A DNA stretch of 18,446 nt from Candidatus Babelota bacterium (GCA_017999075.1 JAGOBX010000013.1:1-18446); one strand, 5' to 3'. Counted from the stretch's first letter, positions 8,161-17,153 are shown. The notes: generated by a model not told the origin, from the sequence alone. A program made the numbers and translations.

Positions 8161-9636
8161 ATGGAATCATTAGAACGGAATGCTTTGATAGATCAAAGAA
8201 TAAATAAAATTGATGAATTGAAAAACAGCGGAACAAATCCGTATCCGTATAAATTTATCAAACAATACGATATAAAAAATATACTTGATGACTTTGATAA
8301 ATTCAAAGAAACCGATCAAGTTGTTACCGCAGGAAGAATAATGCTGGTTCGCCTTATGGGAAAAGCTGCATTTGCGCATATACTTGACAATACTGGAAAA
8401 ATCCAGATTTATGTAAGAGTTAATGATATCGGAAAAGAAATGTTTGAAATATTTAAAAAACTTGATATTGGAGATATTATAGGGATTACTGGAAAACTGT
8501 TTAAAACACATTCTGATGAAAAAACCATTCATACTTCAGAATTTGTCCTGCTTTCAAAATCTATCCGTCCTCTACCCGAAAAGTTTCACGGACTTCGCGA
8601 TACTGAAATGAGATATCGCCAAAGATATGTTGATTTGATAATGAATGAAAATGTAAAAGATATATTTATTAAACGCAGTAAAATAGTTGGAAATATCAGG
8701 AAACAGCTTAATAGCAAAAAATTTCTCGAAGTAGAAACTCCAATGATGCAGCCGATAGCAGGTGGTGCAGCTGCGCGGCCGTTTATAACACATCACAATA
8801 CACTCGATTTGGATTTGTATTTAAGGATTGCGCCCGAACTTTATTTAAAGCGGCTGTTAGTCGGAGGTCTTGAAAAAGTTTACGAAATAAACAGAAATTT
8901 CCGTAATGAAGGAATATCAACTCAGCATAATCCTGAGTTTACAATGTTAGAATTATATTCTGCGTATGATGATTATAATGATATGATGAATATTTGCGAA
9001 GAAATAATTTATAATGCGGCTGTTGAAGTTAATAATTCTGATGTTGTAAGTTATGGCAACAAGGAAATTTCATTAAAACCTCCTTTTAAAAGGGTAGCAT
9101 ATTATGAATCAATAAATGAGATTTTAAAAACTGATGTTAGAACTCTTGATATTGACAGTCTGAAAAAAATAGCTTTTTCACATAAAATCGAATTAGATAA
9201 AAATTCAGATAAAATTGCTGTTATTAATGAATTGTTTGAAAATCTGGTAGAACCTAATTTGTTTCAGCCGACTTTTATTTATGATTATCCTGTTGAAATT
9301 TCACCGTTGACTAAACGTCATAGAACTGATCCGTCTGTTGTAGAACGGTTTGAATTGTTTATAGCAAATTATGAAATAGCAAACGCATATTCAGAACTAA
9401 ATGATCCTATTGAACAATACAATAGATTTTGCGGACAGCTTAAAATTAAAGAACTCACCAAAAATGATGAAATTGCAGATAAAATTGATTTTGATTATAT
9501 CAGAGCGTTAGAATACGGCATGCCTCCTGCCGGCGGTCTTGGCATAGGTATTGACAGACTGGTTATGGTATTAACAGGGGTTGAATCAATCCGGGAAGTT
9601 ATATTGTTTCCGCAATTAAGACAGGAACAACTTTAA
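8161..9636 (+). CDS. lysS: Lysyl-tRNA synthetase, class II
   Basis: LysRS activates lysine with ATP and charges tRNA-Lys in the cytoplasm, which is essential for translation. The 491-residue product fits the usual bacterial length of about 490-505. The N-terminal OB-fold anticodon-binding domain covers about residues 50-140 (VTAGRIMLVRLMGKAAFAH). The class II catalytic core follows. Motif 1 is at about 188-194 (FLEVETP, Pro194). Next comes the LysRS-typical PIAGGAAARPF. Motif 2 is at 241-251 (YEINRNFRNEG, Arg248), then HNPEFTMLELY. Motif 3 is at 458-466 (GGLGIGIDR, Arg466). The start at 8161 rests on a good AAGGA site. The gene is probably transcribed from the region after the giant gene, and the TPR lipoprotein gene follows 62 bases downstream on the same strand, perhaps co-transcribed. 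Nothing is truncated or unusual. Confidence 0.97.
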   Translation: MESLERNALIDQRINKIDELKNSGTNPYPYKFIKQYDIKNILDDFDKFKETDQVVTAGRIMLVRLMGKAAFAHILDNTGKIQIYVRVNDIGKEMFEIFKKLDIGDIIGITGKLFKTHSDEKTIHTSEFVLLSKSIRPLPEKFHGLRDTEMRYRQRYVDLIMNENVKDIFIKRSKIVGNIRKQLNSKKFLEVETPMMQPIAGGAAARPFITHHNTLDLDLYLRIAPELYLKRLLVGGLEKVYEINRNFRNEGISTQHNPEFTMLELYSAYDDYNDMMNICEEIIYNAAVEVNNSDVVSYGNKEISLKPPFKRVAYYESINEILKTDVRTLDIDSLKKIAFSHKIELDKNSDKIAVINELFENLVEPNLFQPTFIYDYPVEISPLTKRHRTDPSVVERFELFIANYEIANAYSELNDPIEQYNRFCGQLKIKELTKNDEIADKIDFDYIRALEYGMPPAGGLGIGIDRLVMVLTGVESIREVILFPQLRQEQL

Positions 9637-9698
9637 AATCAAATATAAAAAATATATAACATAAAACCAATAATTTTGTTTATAAAACTTTTGAGTTT

Positions 9699-12600
9699 AT
9701 GATTAAACGCTTATTTTTTTTTGCGGTAATTTTTTATTGTTTAAATAATTTTGGTTGTTCGAACTCTGAAAAAAAATATATTGAACTTAATAAATTTTTG
9801 TCTTCTGTAAAAATTGAAGAATTGTCTGCCGCAAAAAAAATAGAATTATTAAATTTATCGGTAGAAATAAACAATTATTCGCGTATTACCGAAATATTAA
9901 ACAATATCGAACATAATGAATTAAACCTTTTATCACCTCAAATTTTAAAGAGTATTCTAAAAAAACTTACGGTTTTAAAACAAAGCAGATTGGCTGGTTC
10001 AATATTATCAGCTTTAAATTTAAAAAATGCTGCAGCGCAAAAAATTATTTTTGCGGAACTATATATTTTATCAGGAGATTTTTATAATTTTGAAAAATAT
10101 TTATCTTTTAATTATGATATTAATGATGAAGATATTGATTATTTGATTGAAAAATATTTCATATATTTTAAAACTTCAGAAAATCAAAACGATTTAAAAA
10201 AAATCTGTAAAATTTTTCTTAAGTATCTCTATGCGTCAGGTAAAAAAAAATTAGCGGTTAAATTAGCTGAAAATCTTGTTTCAATTATTCCTGATGATTT
10301 AACAGCCAACCATATTTTATTAAGGTTTAATGAAAATAAAAAAAAACTTATTGATGATGCTGTTTCAAAAATTGAAAATGGCAAATCAGATTATTATTCT
10401 CTGCTTATTTGCGGATTGGATAAACTTGATTCAGAAAAATATGATGAATCACTGATTTTTTTCAATCGCCTCATCAAACTATCTCCTTACAGCGGAGATA
10501 TAAAATCAATAATGTCTGAAATATATTTTAAGATCGCTCAGGACAAGCTGAAACAAAATGAAAATCCTGTTAAAATAACCGAATTGATTTTAAAATCTGT
10601 TATGCTGGACGGTTCGAACATAAATGCTCTGATTTCATTAATGAAAATATATTACAACTCAGGTATTTTTAATGAATACATAAAATTTGCCGAGCAATTA
10701 TTTTATTACAATTATGATGATCCTGAAGAATTTAAAAAATTTATTTCAGTTTTAATTCATCATAGGAAAATAGATAAAGCCTTGAATTTTATTAAAAAAA
10801 ACGAACCGTTGTTTACAGAAAACGATGAGTTGTTTAAAATTTATATTCAGGTGCTTGAACTTACAGGAAATAAATCTAAAATTCTTGATTTGATAAAAAT
10901 TAAACAATTGAGTTCAGGCAACGATAAAGCTTTCTATATAAAATTTTTATTATTATATTATAAGTATATGCGGTCTTCTGAACCAGAAGATAAAATAAAA
11001 ATACTTGAAGAAATTGTTTTCAATTACAATAACTCAATTAGTGAAACCGAACTAAAAAAATATGTTTCTGAATTATCAGAATTGTATTATCTGACAAAAA
11101 AATATATGAGTTTTATAAAATTATTTTTATCATTTTCCGGAATGGAATACAACCCGGTTTATTTATCTAATTCGATATTAAACATTACGGAAACTGGAGC
11201 AATAATTGAAATAATAAACATTATAAATGCACGAAAAATTAAAATTGATTTGTCTGCATATATAAATCTTTTAAAAAAATCCGGAGATTATAACGGAATA
11301 ATTAAATATCTTGAAGATACTGTTAAAACTTCAAAAAAATCTGATGTTATATTGTCTTATACTGATGCGCTGATAAAAACAGACCGGCTGGAAGAAGCTG
11401 TGCCTTATTTAAAAAAAACTTTGATGATGACTAAAAATAACATTGAAGCGTTATATCAAATAGGTTCTATTTATGAAAAAACAGGAGATTACCCACTTGC
11501 ATTAAAGTATTACAATGATGTTAAGCGCCTCAATCCTAATTATGAAAATATAATTATGAAAATAGTTCTGATAGATTGGTATAAAGAAAAATACGATAGT
11601 GTAATAGACAAACTAAGGGTTATGTATATATCAGATAAAACCAATGAAATTTTAAAAAATAAACTCGTAGAATGTCTCATAGATTATGCTGTTATTAAAG
11701 ATTTAAAAAATGATAGTCAGGGAGCTTTGAATTATTTTAATCAGGCATATGTTTTGTCTCCTGTGAATGAAAAACTTCTTATAAAACTTGCTGAATTTTA
11801 TTTGAAAAGAAAAAAATATAAACAGTCGCTCGTTTACTATGAAGAATTTCTAAAAAGAAAAACTGACAAAGATGTTATGCTTATTGTTTCGGATATTTAT
11901 AAAATAACTGCAGATTATAAAAAAATGAAGGATTTACTTATAGAAATATTAACGATAGATCCGGAAAATGTTAAAGCAAAGAAAAAAATAATAGATAATG
12001 GATATGATGAAATAATAATAGAATATGACTCTGATATCCGACAAATAAATAGTATAATGTCTTCTGAAAAATTTAATCCTGATGCAATTATTAAAAATCA
12101 TATTGAACTCAAAAATAAAGTGGAAGAAACTAAACGCATGCTTCAGTTCAAACCGAGATTTTATGAAGGATTTTTGCGTCTTGGAATATATTATCTTCAG
12201 TTGCAGGATTTTTCAAACGCGCTTGAAAATTTTGAAAAATACCACAGCTTGATTAATTCAAAAGAGTCAATGTATTACCTTGGGTTCGGATTATCAAAAA
12301 TGAACCGCCATCTTGAGTCTATAAAATATTTTAAAAAATTATATGAAGATTATCCTCAATGGGAAAATTCTTATAAAGGATTGATTAATTCTTATTTGTC
12401 AAATTATATGATTTCCGAGCTATACGAATTTTTAAATGATTTTTTCCTTAAAAACGGATTTAAAAAAAATCCGGATTATTTCAGTTCTGTTTTTTATGAA
12501 ATATCGTTGTATTACTGTAAAACTAATAATTTTGAAGCTGCTCTTGAATCGCTTGAAAAAGCCGAATCAATTTTCAAACCATCTACTGCAACACAGTTCT

Positions 12601-13610
12601 TAAAAGCTAAAATTTATTATATACAAAACAGGTTTGAAGACTGCTTTAAAATTCTTAAAGACCTATCCTTGATAGATAAAAATGATTATTTGGTTTTTAA
12701 TTATATGCTTGCTGATTACTACATTTTAAAAAAAGAATTTGATAAAGCGAAAGATATTTATAATCTAATTTTAAAAATCGATCCTAAAAATAAAATTGCG
12801 GATTATAATATCAGTCTGATTTCCGGAGCAGCCGGAGGATTAGTTAAAAATATTGAAGGGGATTTAAAAAATAATTATGAAATATATAAGCATTTTATGG
12901 AGAGAGATTACATCAAAATAATTTCATTGCAGCCTGTTTCCGATTATATCAAATATTATCAGGCTCTTTCTTATTATAAAATGAACAATATGAAAAGATC
13001 GCTTGAAATATTCGAACAAATAGTAAACTTTAAAATACAATATAATTCCGAATTTTATTATCATTATGCTTTAATCCTTAATAAAAATAATCTATTAGAT
13101 AGAAGCGCAGATATTCTTTTAAAAAATGTAATCAGCAGTTCTGGCAAAAATAAATATGATGCAATTATATTACTCGCTGAAAATTATCTGAAATTGAATA
13201 ATAATACTGCAGCATTGAATATAATTTCCAATACAGATTTTCCGCCGGAATACGAATCTGTAATTTTGAATTTAAAAGGTATAATAAATTTTAATCTTAA
13301 AAATTTCGATAAATCAGCTGATTGTTTTGAAAAATATTTAAATAAAAAAATGGATAACGATATTTTTTTTAATTTGGCCGCAGCTTATAAAGAACTTGGT
13401 GAGTATGATAAATCTCTTGATATATGTTTCAGATTATTACAGAAACAGTATTATTATGAATATAAAATTTTAACTCTGGCAGGAATCATTTATTATGATC
13501 TTGGGAATTTTTCCGAATCAGAATCTTATCTTAAAAAATCTATTGAAAAAAAACCTGACCAGCCTCAGGCAAGAAAACTTTTATCAGTCATTCAATACCG
13601 TAAACAATAA
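9699..13610 (+). CDS. Giant TPR-repeat lipoprotein
   Basis: The 1303-residue protein opens with a basic N-terminus and hydrophobic core (MIKRLFFFAVIFYCLNNFGC). The Cys at position 20, followed by SNSEKK, suggests lipid anchoring, though NFGC is a relaxed lipobox. Nearly all the rest is helical repeat. Clear TPRs include residues 581-614 (ALYQIGSIYEKTGDYPLALK then YYNDVKRLNP), blocks around 230-280, 640-760, 820-900 and 960-1040, and the C-terminal block about 1090-1300 (AAYKELGEYDKSLDICF). A non-TPR linker lies at about 766-820. TPR superhelices bind proteins, so a periplasmic or outer-membrane scaffold is likely; no enzymatic domain is seen. The start at 9699 gives a complete signal peptide but only weak Shine-Dalgarno pairing. 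It follows lysS by 62 bases and converges with the HD-GYP gene, 25 bases away, with no obvious terminator between. The precise partner or pathway is unknown. Confidence 0.85.
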   Translation: MIKRLFFFAVIFYCLNNFGCSNSEKKYIELNKFLSSVKIEELSAAKKIELLNLSVEINNYSRITEILNNIEHNELNLLSPQILKSILKKLTVLKQSRLAGSILSALNLKNAAAQKIIFAELYILSGDFYNFEKYLSFNYDINDEDIDYLIEKYFIYFKTSENQNDLKKICKIFLKYLYASGKKKLAVKLAENLVSIIPDDLTANHILLRFNENKKKLIDDAVSKIENGKSDYYSLLICGLDKLDSEKYDESLIFFNRLIKLSPYSGDIKSIMSEIYFKIAQDKLKQNENPVKITELILKSVMLDGSNINALISLMKIYYNSGIFNEYIKFAEQLFYYNYDDPEEFKKFISVLIHHRKIDKALNFIKKNEPLFTENDELFKIYIQVLELTGNKSKILDLIKIKQLSSGNDKAFYIKFLLLYYKYMRSSEPEDKIKILEEIVFNYNNSISETELKKYVSELSELYYLTKKYMSFIKLFLSFSGMEYNPVYLSNSILNITETGAIIEIINIINARKIKIDLSAYINLLKKSGDYNGIIKYLEDTVKTSKKSDVILSYTDALIKTDRLEEAVPYLKKTLMMTKNNIEALYQIGSIYEKTGDYPLALKYYNDVKRLNPNYENIIMKIVLIDWYKEKYDSVIDKLRVMYISDKTNEILKNKLVECLIDYAVIKDLKNDSQGALNYFNQAYVLSPVNEKLLIKLAEFYLKRKKYKQSLVYYEEFLKRKTDKDVMLIVSDIYKITADYKKMKDLLIEILTIDPENVKAKKKIIDNGYDEIIIEYDSDIRQINSIMSSEKFNPDAIIKNHIELKNKVEETKRMLQFKPRFYEGFLRLGIYYLQLQDFSNALENFEKYHSLINSKESMYYLGFGLSKMNRHLESIKYFKKLYEDYPQWENSYKGLINSYLSNYMISELYEFLNDFFLKNGFKKNPDYFSSVFYEISLYYCKTNNFEAALESLEKAESIFKPSTATQFLKAKIYYIQNRFEDCFKILKDLSLIDKNDYLVFNYMLADYYILKKEFDKAKDIYNLILKIDPKNKIADYNISLISGAAGGLVKNIEGDLKNNYEIYKHFMERDYIKIISLQPVSDYIKYYQALSYYKMNNMKRSLEIFEQIVNFKIQYNSEFYYHYALILNKNNLLDRSADILLKNVISSSGKNKYDAIILLAENYLKLNNNTAALNIISNTDFPPEYESVILNLKGIINFNLKNFDKSADCFEKYLNKKMDNDIFFNLAAAYKELGEYDKSLDICFRLLQKQYYYEYKILTLAGIIYYDLGNFSESESYLKKSIEKKPDQPQARKLLSVIQYRKQ

Positions 13611-13635
13611 CTTCAAGCAAAACGGATTCAATTTT

Positions 13636-14427
13636 TTAAATTACAATTCCATTTTTAATTATATCTTGAATAAATAAATCCGTTAACTCAACAGAAAGCT
13701 GAGTACCGCTGATTTTTTTCAGAATTTCAAAAGCTTCTTCAACCGATTTACTTTTCTGATAAGGTCTGTTTGAAGTTATTGCGTCAAAACAATCACAAAC
13801 ACTTATAATTCTTGCTCCCAAAGGAATTTTTTCTCCTTTCAATCCTTCAGGATAACCTTTACCGTCAATTCGCTCATGATGATATCTAACATAATCAATA
13901 GCTCTTCCAAGAAAATTAAGATTTTTTAAAATTTCATAACCTATAACCGGATGGTTTTTAATTTCCGAATGCATTTCTTTTGATAGATTTACTTCTTCAT
14001 TTCCGAATAACCCATCACTGAATCCTATCTTTCCAATATCATGAAGCATTCCGCCTATCCTTATAAAATAAATTTCTTTTTCAGGTAAAGAACATTTTTT
14101 AGCAAGACGTTCAGAATAACATGCAACTCTGACAGCATGGCCTTCGGTATATTTGTCTCTTGCCCCTAAAGTGTTTGAAATTGAAGCTACTGTTTTTACA
14201 ATATTTTCTTTTAAAGTTTCATTCAATTTTTTCAGTTCTTCTATCAGCATTTCAAGATTAGTTTCACGTGCTTCAACTTTTACCATCATCATAGCTACAG
14301 ATTGAGCTATTCTTTTTATTATTTCAGGATATTCGGATTTTGTAAATTCCATTATTTCATTAGAATAAACACCGGCCGCTATATCTTCAATTATTTTCAG
14401 CAATTGCGGATATTTAAAATTTTCCAT
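13636..14427 (-). CDS. HD-GYP domain cyclic-dinucleotide phosphodiesterase
   Basis: HD-GYP enzymes hydrolyse c-di-GMP (some members act on 3',3'-cGAMP) in the cytoplasm. This 263-residue protein has an N-terminal helical region (residues 1-80: DIAAGVYSNEIMEFT, then VKVEARETNLEMLIEELKKL, probably a coiled coil that dimerises or joins a sensor). The HD-GYP domain covers about 80-250. All signature residues are present: His97 (TEGHAVRVA), HDIGK at 129-133, His159 (NHPVIGYEIL), HHERIDGKGYP at 183-193, and the CDCFDAI segment. It is therefore predicted to be active. There is no receiver domain, transmembrane segment or PAS domain, so its signal must come from a partner. It lies 69 bases downstream of the cyclase fusion on the same strand and is probably co-transcribed with it. 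There is no clear Shine-Dalgarno at 14427. The 3' end converges on the TPR lipoprotein gene. Confidence 0.93.
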   Translation of the reverse strand: MENFKYPQLLKIIEDIAAGVYSNEIMEFTKSEYPEIIKRIAQSVAMMMVKVEARETNLEMLIEELKKLNETLKENIVKTVASISNTLGARDKYTEGHAVRVACYSERLAKKCSLPEKEIYFIRIGGMLHDIGKIGFSDGLFGNEEVNLSKEMHSEIKNHPVIGYEILKNLNFLGRAIDYVRYHHERIDGKGYPEGLKGEKIPLGARIISVCDCFDAITSNRPYQKSKSVEEAFEILKKISGTQLSVELTDLFIQDIIKNGIVI

Positions 14428-14475
14428 AATATAAATACTAATTATTAAAAAAATTTTTCATATTCTATTTTTTCA

Positions 14476-14487
14476 GCAATATATTGC
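14476..14487. repeat. 12-bp perfect palindrome between the cyclase and HD-GYP genes
   Basis: GCAATATATTGC is a perfect palindrome inside the 69-base gap after the cyclase stop and 49 bases before the HD-GYP start. It could be a protein-binding site or a small hairpin at the cyclase 3' end. It may also be chance in AT-rich DNA. Confidence 0.3.
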
Positions 14488-14496
14488 GCTTTAAAA

Positions 14497-17043
14497 TCAT
14501 CCCGGCAACAAATCATCAGAAAATTTATAATCAAAATAATTAAGTATCAACGATATAATATATGGATCGAATTTTTTTTCAACGTTATTTTTTTGATTTT
14601 TCAAATCATCGGCAAAAATTTTACATAAATCCAGTATTCCCAGTCTTTCACGAGAAGGTTTATCGCTTAATATTGCATCTATAGCATTAGCTACAAACAA
14701 AATTCTGCTTTCAACAGGTATATCCTCAAATTTTGGAATATCATTATTCTGATTTAATTTTTTATGATTATAAACTCCATTATAATGTGCCTGATGCCAC
14801 TTCACTATAGGAGCAATATCCGCAAGCTCGTCTATACTTGCAATCACAGCAGCTCCAAATGAAGTAGTTATTGCCGAATATTCTTCACGTTCTTCATTTG
14901 ACAGTAATTTTATACTTTTTGTGGGCTCATCATAAGATTTAATTTGATCGCTTAAACATTTATTTCCTAAATCGTGAAGCAATGAAGCTATAGCTATCTT
15001 TCGTTTAACATGATCAAGAATAATTTTTTGTTTATAATCACGTATCAACCCATTTTTATATTCAATATTGTTTTCAGAATCATTCAATATATCCTTTTTT
15101 TGATACAGCGCTTCAGTTAGAACCTGTTTTTTGGTTTTACCGGGAAAACTTACATTTTTGAACAAATTTAATTCTTCAATAAAATTTTCATAAAGTTCCG
15201 TATCTGATTTTAAAATTGACTTATTATTCTTCTCCCAAAGTTTTAATGAGCTTAAATCAAACAAAAAATTCAATTGTTCAGCAGGAGATAACTTGTCAAA
15301 TGGTTTAGAAAAAACGTCGGCAGAAATATCTTTTTCATTTTTTTCCGGATTTTCAATTTTCAAAGTTATTGAATCTATTCTTATTTTAAGTTTTTTTATT
15401 AATTTTTTATAATACAATATTCTTTTTTCTTCATAATTGATTTTGTCTTGAATATTGGAGTTAATTAGATTTATTATATGTAGCGCATGTACAGCAACCC
15501 GTTTTGAATGATCATTTTTATATTTGTCTTTCATTTCTATTTTATAACTTGCATAATTAAATGGTAAAAATCCCTGTTTTACATTTTCAAGTTCTTTGAT
15601 AATTTTTTCAACATATTTTCTATACTCAGAAAATTCATGCTCAGTAAGTCCTATAATATTTTCAAAAGTATTTATACTGTCAACCACATATATATACTGG
15701 TTCTTCTCTTTCCCTTTAAATTTCGCTATATTTTTTGTGATGTTGACAAAACTTTCTGAAGAAATCAAATCATAAAAATTTTGACCTATTATTATCGGAT
15801 GTTCATCAGTAGCTGTAACAATTGCAAGCCTGCCTCCTTCGCTTGTTATCCGGCTTGCTACATTCACTATATCTCCTGTTACATCAATTCTTCCATACAT
15901 ATCAAAATCTACAATAACTGAACCGTATTCAGAACCGCCTTTCATGTAAATTCTATCTTTATTGGCAGATCCGATTAATTTTTCACGTATAAAAATCTTA
16001 TTAAGCCAATCAAACTTTTTCTGGGCAAGATACATAAACCTTATAACATTTTCAGCAAGCAGATTATCTAAAAACCGCCTGATTTTATAATTCATTCTTT
16101 TTTCAATTTTTTTGCTATTAACGTTTCTCCATTTTATAAAATTCTGTATCAGCGGAAACAGATTATCAAGATTAGACAGTTTCTGTTTTTCAGCAATAAA
16201 AATTTCAAATTGTTCAGATATAGAAAGATTCTCATCAATTTTTCTGCCTAAATATTGAGTTTTTGAACTTTCAGCAGATTCCAATCCGAAAACAGACATT
16301 ATTTCATCTCCTACAGATTTTACATAAACCCCGCCAAACTTATTTATTAAATGAATATGATCTGTTTCCCAAAGCTGTATTATTCGTTTAATCGCCGAAT
16401 TACCAAGAATTTCGCTTAATCCTGTATAATTAGTTATATCAAAATAAACTACAAAAACATTTTGTTCGCCTTTCAATAATTTTTGTTCTTCTTTAGTAAA
16501 AAAAGTGGCAAGTTCCTGCATTTTCAAACGGGTAACTGTTACCGATGCTTGTTTTGCAAGTATTTCAATCAAGTTTTCATCAGCCGTATCAAACCCAGCA
16601 TTATCCGGCAATTTATTTATGGCTTCAATAACTCCAAGTATCTTACCGTCTTTATTAAACAAAGGAGCGGCTAAAATAGTTTTTGTCCTGTAATTATTCC
16701 TTTTATCAAAATATGGATTAAACTGAATCCCTTTATAATATTTTGATATGTTATCATAAACATCTTTAATATTTATAATTTTTTTATATAATGCGCAGTA
16801 ACCTGCTATACTATTTGATGTCAGAGGAATTTTTATTTGTTTTATCTGGCCACCTGCTATAAACTCAGAAACAAGTTCATCACCAGAATCGGTTATAAGA
16901 TAAAGAGTGCACCTATCGCATAAAAGAAGTTCTGTCGTTCTATTTACTATAATACTTAAAACATCTCTTATATTCTGAATTTCAGAAAGCTCAATAGTTA
17001 TGTCCAACATCATTTTATATTTTTGAGACATAAGTTCATCCAT
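14497..17043 (-). CDS. GAF - class III adenylate cyclase - degenerate split HD-GYP fusion
   Basis: This 848-residue cytoplasmic protein has no membrane segments. GAF domain: about residues 20-175, with an NKFDE-type motif at 143-156 (NK, six residues, F, three residues, DE), known from GAF domains that bind cAMP or cGMP. Class III cyclase: about 195-455. Metal ligands Asp202 (FDITNYT) and Asp246 (GDEIMSVFG), adenine-selecting Lys242 and Asp387 (IDVTGD), and transition-state Asn394 and Arg398 (VNVASR) are all present, so it should make cAMP from ATP. The core is interrupted within about 255-366: Asp246 to Asp387 is 141 residues, where about 70 is usual. C-terminal HD region: about 505-800, with His512, HD at 690-691 and His750, but HQAHYNG replaces HHERxDG, GYP is absent and ANAIDAI replaces CDxFDA. 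About 145 extra residues separate His512 from His690. This half is probably non-catalytic. GGAG 7 bases before ATG supports the start. It heads the pair with the intact HD-GYP gene and diverges from dacB. Confidence 0.9.
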   Translation of the reverse strand: MDELMSQKYKMMLDITIELSEIQNIRDVLSIIVNRTTELLLCDRCTLYLITDSGDELVSEFIAGGQIKQIKIPLTSNSIAGYCALYKKIINIKDVYDNISKYYKGIQFNPYFDKRNNYRTKTILAAPLFNKDGKILGVIEAINKLPDNAGFDTADENLIEILAKQASVTVTRLKMQELATFFTKEEQKLLKGEQNVFVVYFDITNYTGLSEILGNSAIKRIIQLWETDHIHLINKFGGVYVKSVGDEIMSVFGLESAESSKTQYLGRKIDENLSISEQFEIFIAEKQKLSNLDNLFPLIQNFIKWRNVNSKKIEKRMNYKIRRFLDNLLAENVIRFMYLAQKKFDWLNKIFIREKLIGSANKDRIYMKGGSEYGSVIVDFDMYGRIDVTGDIVNVASRITSEGGRLAIVTATDEHPIIIGQNFYDLISSESFVNITKNIAKFKGKEKNQYIYVVDSINTFENIIGLTEHEFSEYRKYVEKIIKELENVKQGFLPFNYASYKIEMKDKYKNDHSKRVAVHALHIINLINSNIQDKINYEEKRILYYKKLIKKLKIRIDSITLKIENPEKNEKDISADVFSKPFDKLSPAEQLNFLFDLSSLKLWEKNNKSILKSDTELYENFIEELNLFKNVSFPGKTKKQVLTEALYQKKDILNDSENNIEYKNGLIRDYKQKIILDHVKRKIAIASLLHDLGNKCLSDQIKSYDEPTKSIKLLSNEEREEYSAITTSFGAAVIASIDELADIAPIVKWHQAHYNGVYNHKKLNQNNDIPKFEDIPVESRILFVANAIDAILSDKPSRERLGILDLCKIFADDLKNQKNNVEKKFDPYIISLILNYFDYKFSDDLLPG

Positions 17044-17050
17044 AATTTTT

Positions 17051-17054
17051 CTCC
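17051..17054 (-). promoter_or_regulatory. Ribosome binding site of the cyclase fusion
   Basis: On the minus strand GGAG lies 7 bases before the ATG at 17043. It is one of only two clear Shine-Dalgarno sites in the window, the other being at lysS, and it fixes the start. Confidence 0.65.
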
Positions 17055-17153
17055 GTCAGCAAAGTTTTATATATCAACCACAAAATATATAACACATAGA
17101 AATATAGTGTACCGAATGTTTTAGCAGGCAACAAAAATATTTTATGCAAAAAC

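Noticed and set aside
13611-13635. Bidirectional terminator between the convergent TPR and HD-GYP genes
   Set aside because: The 25-base gap holds no stem-loop.
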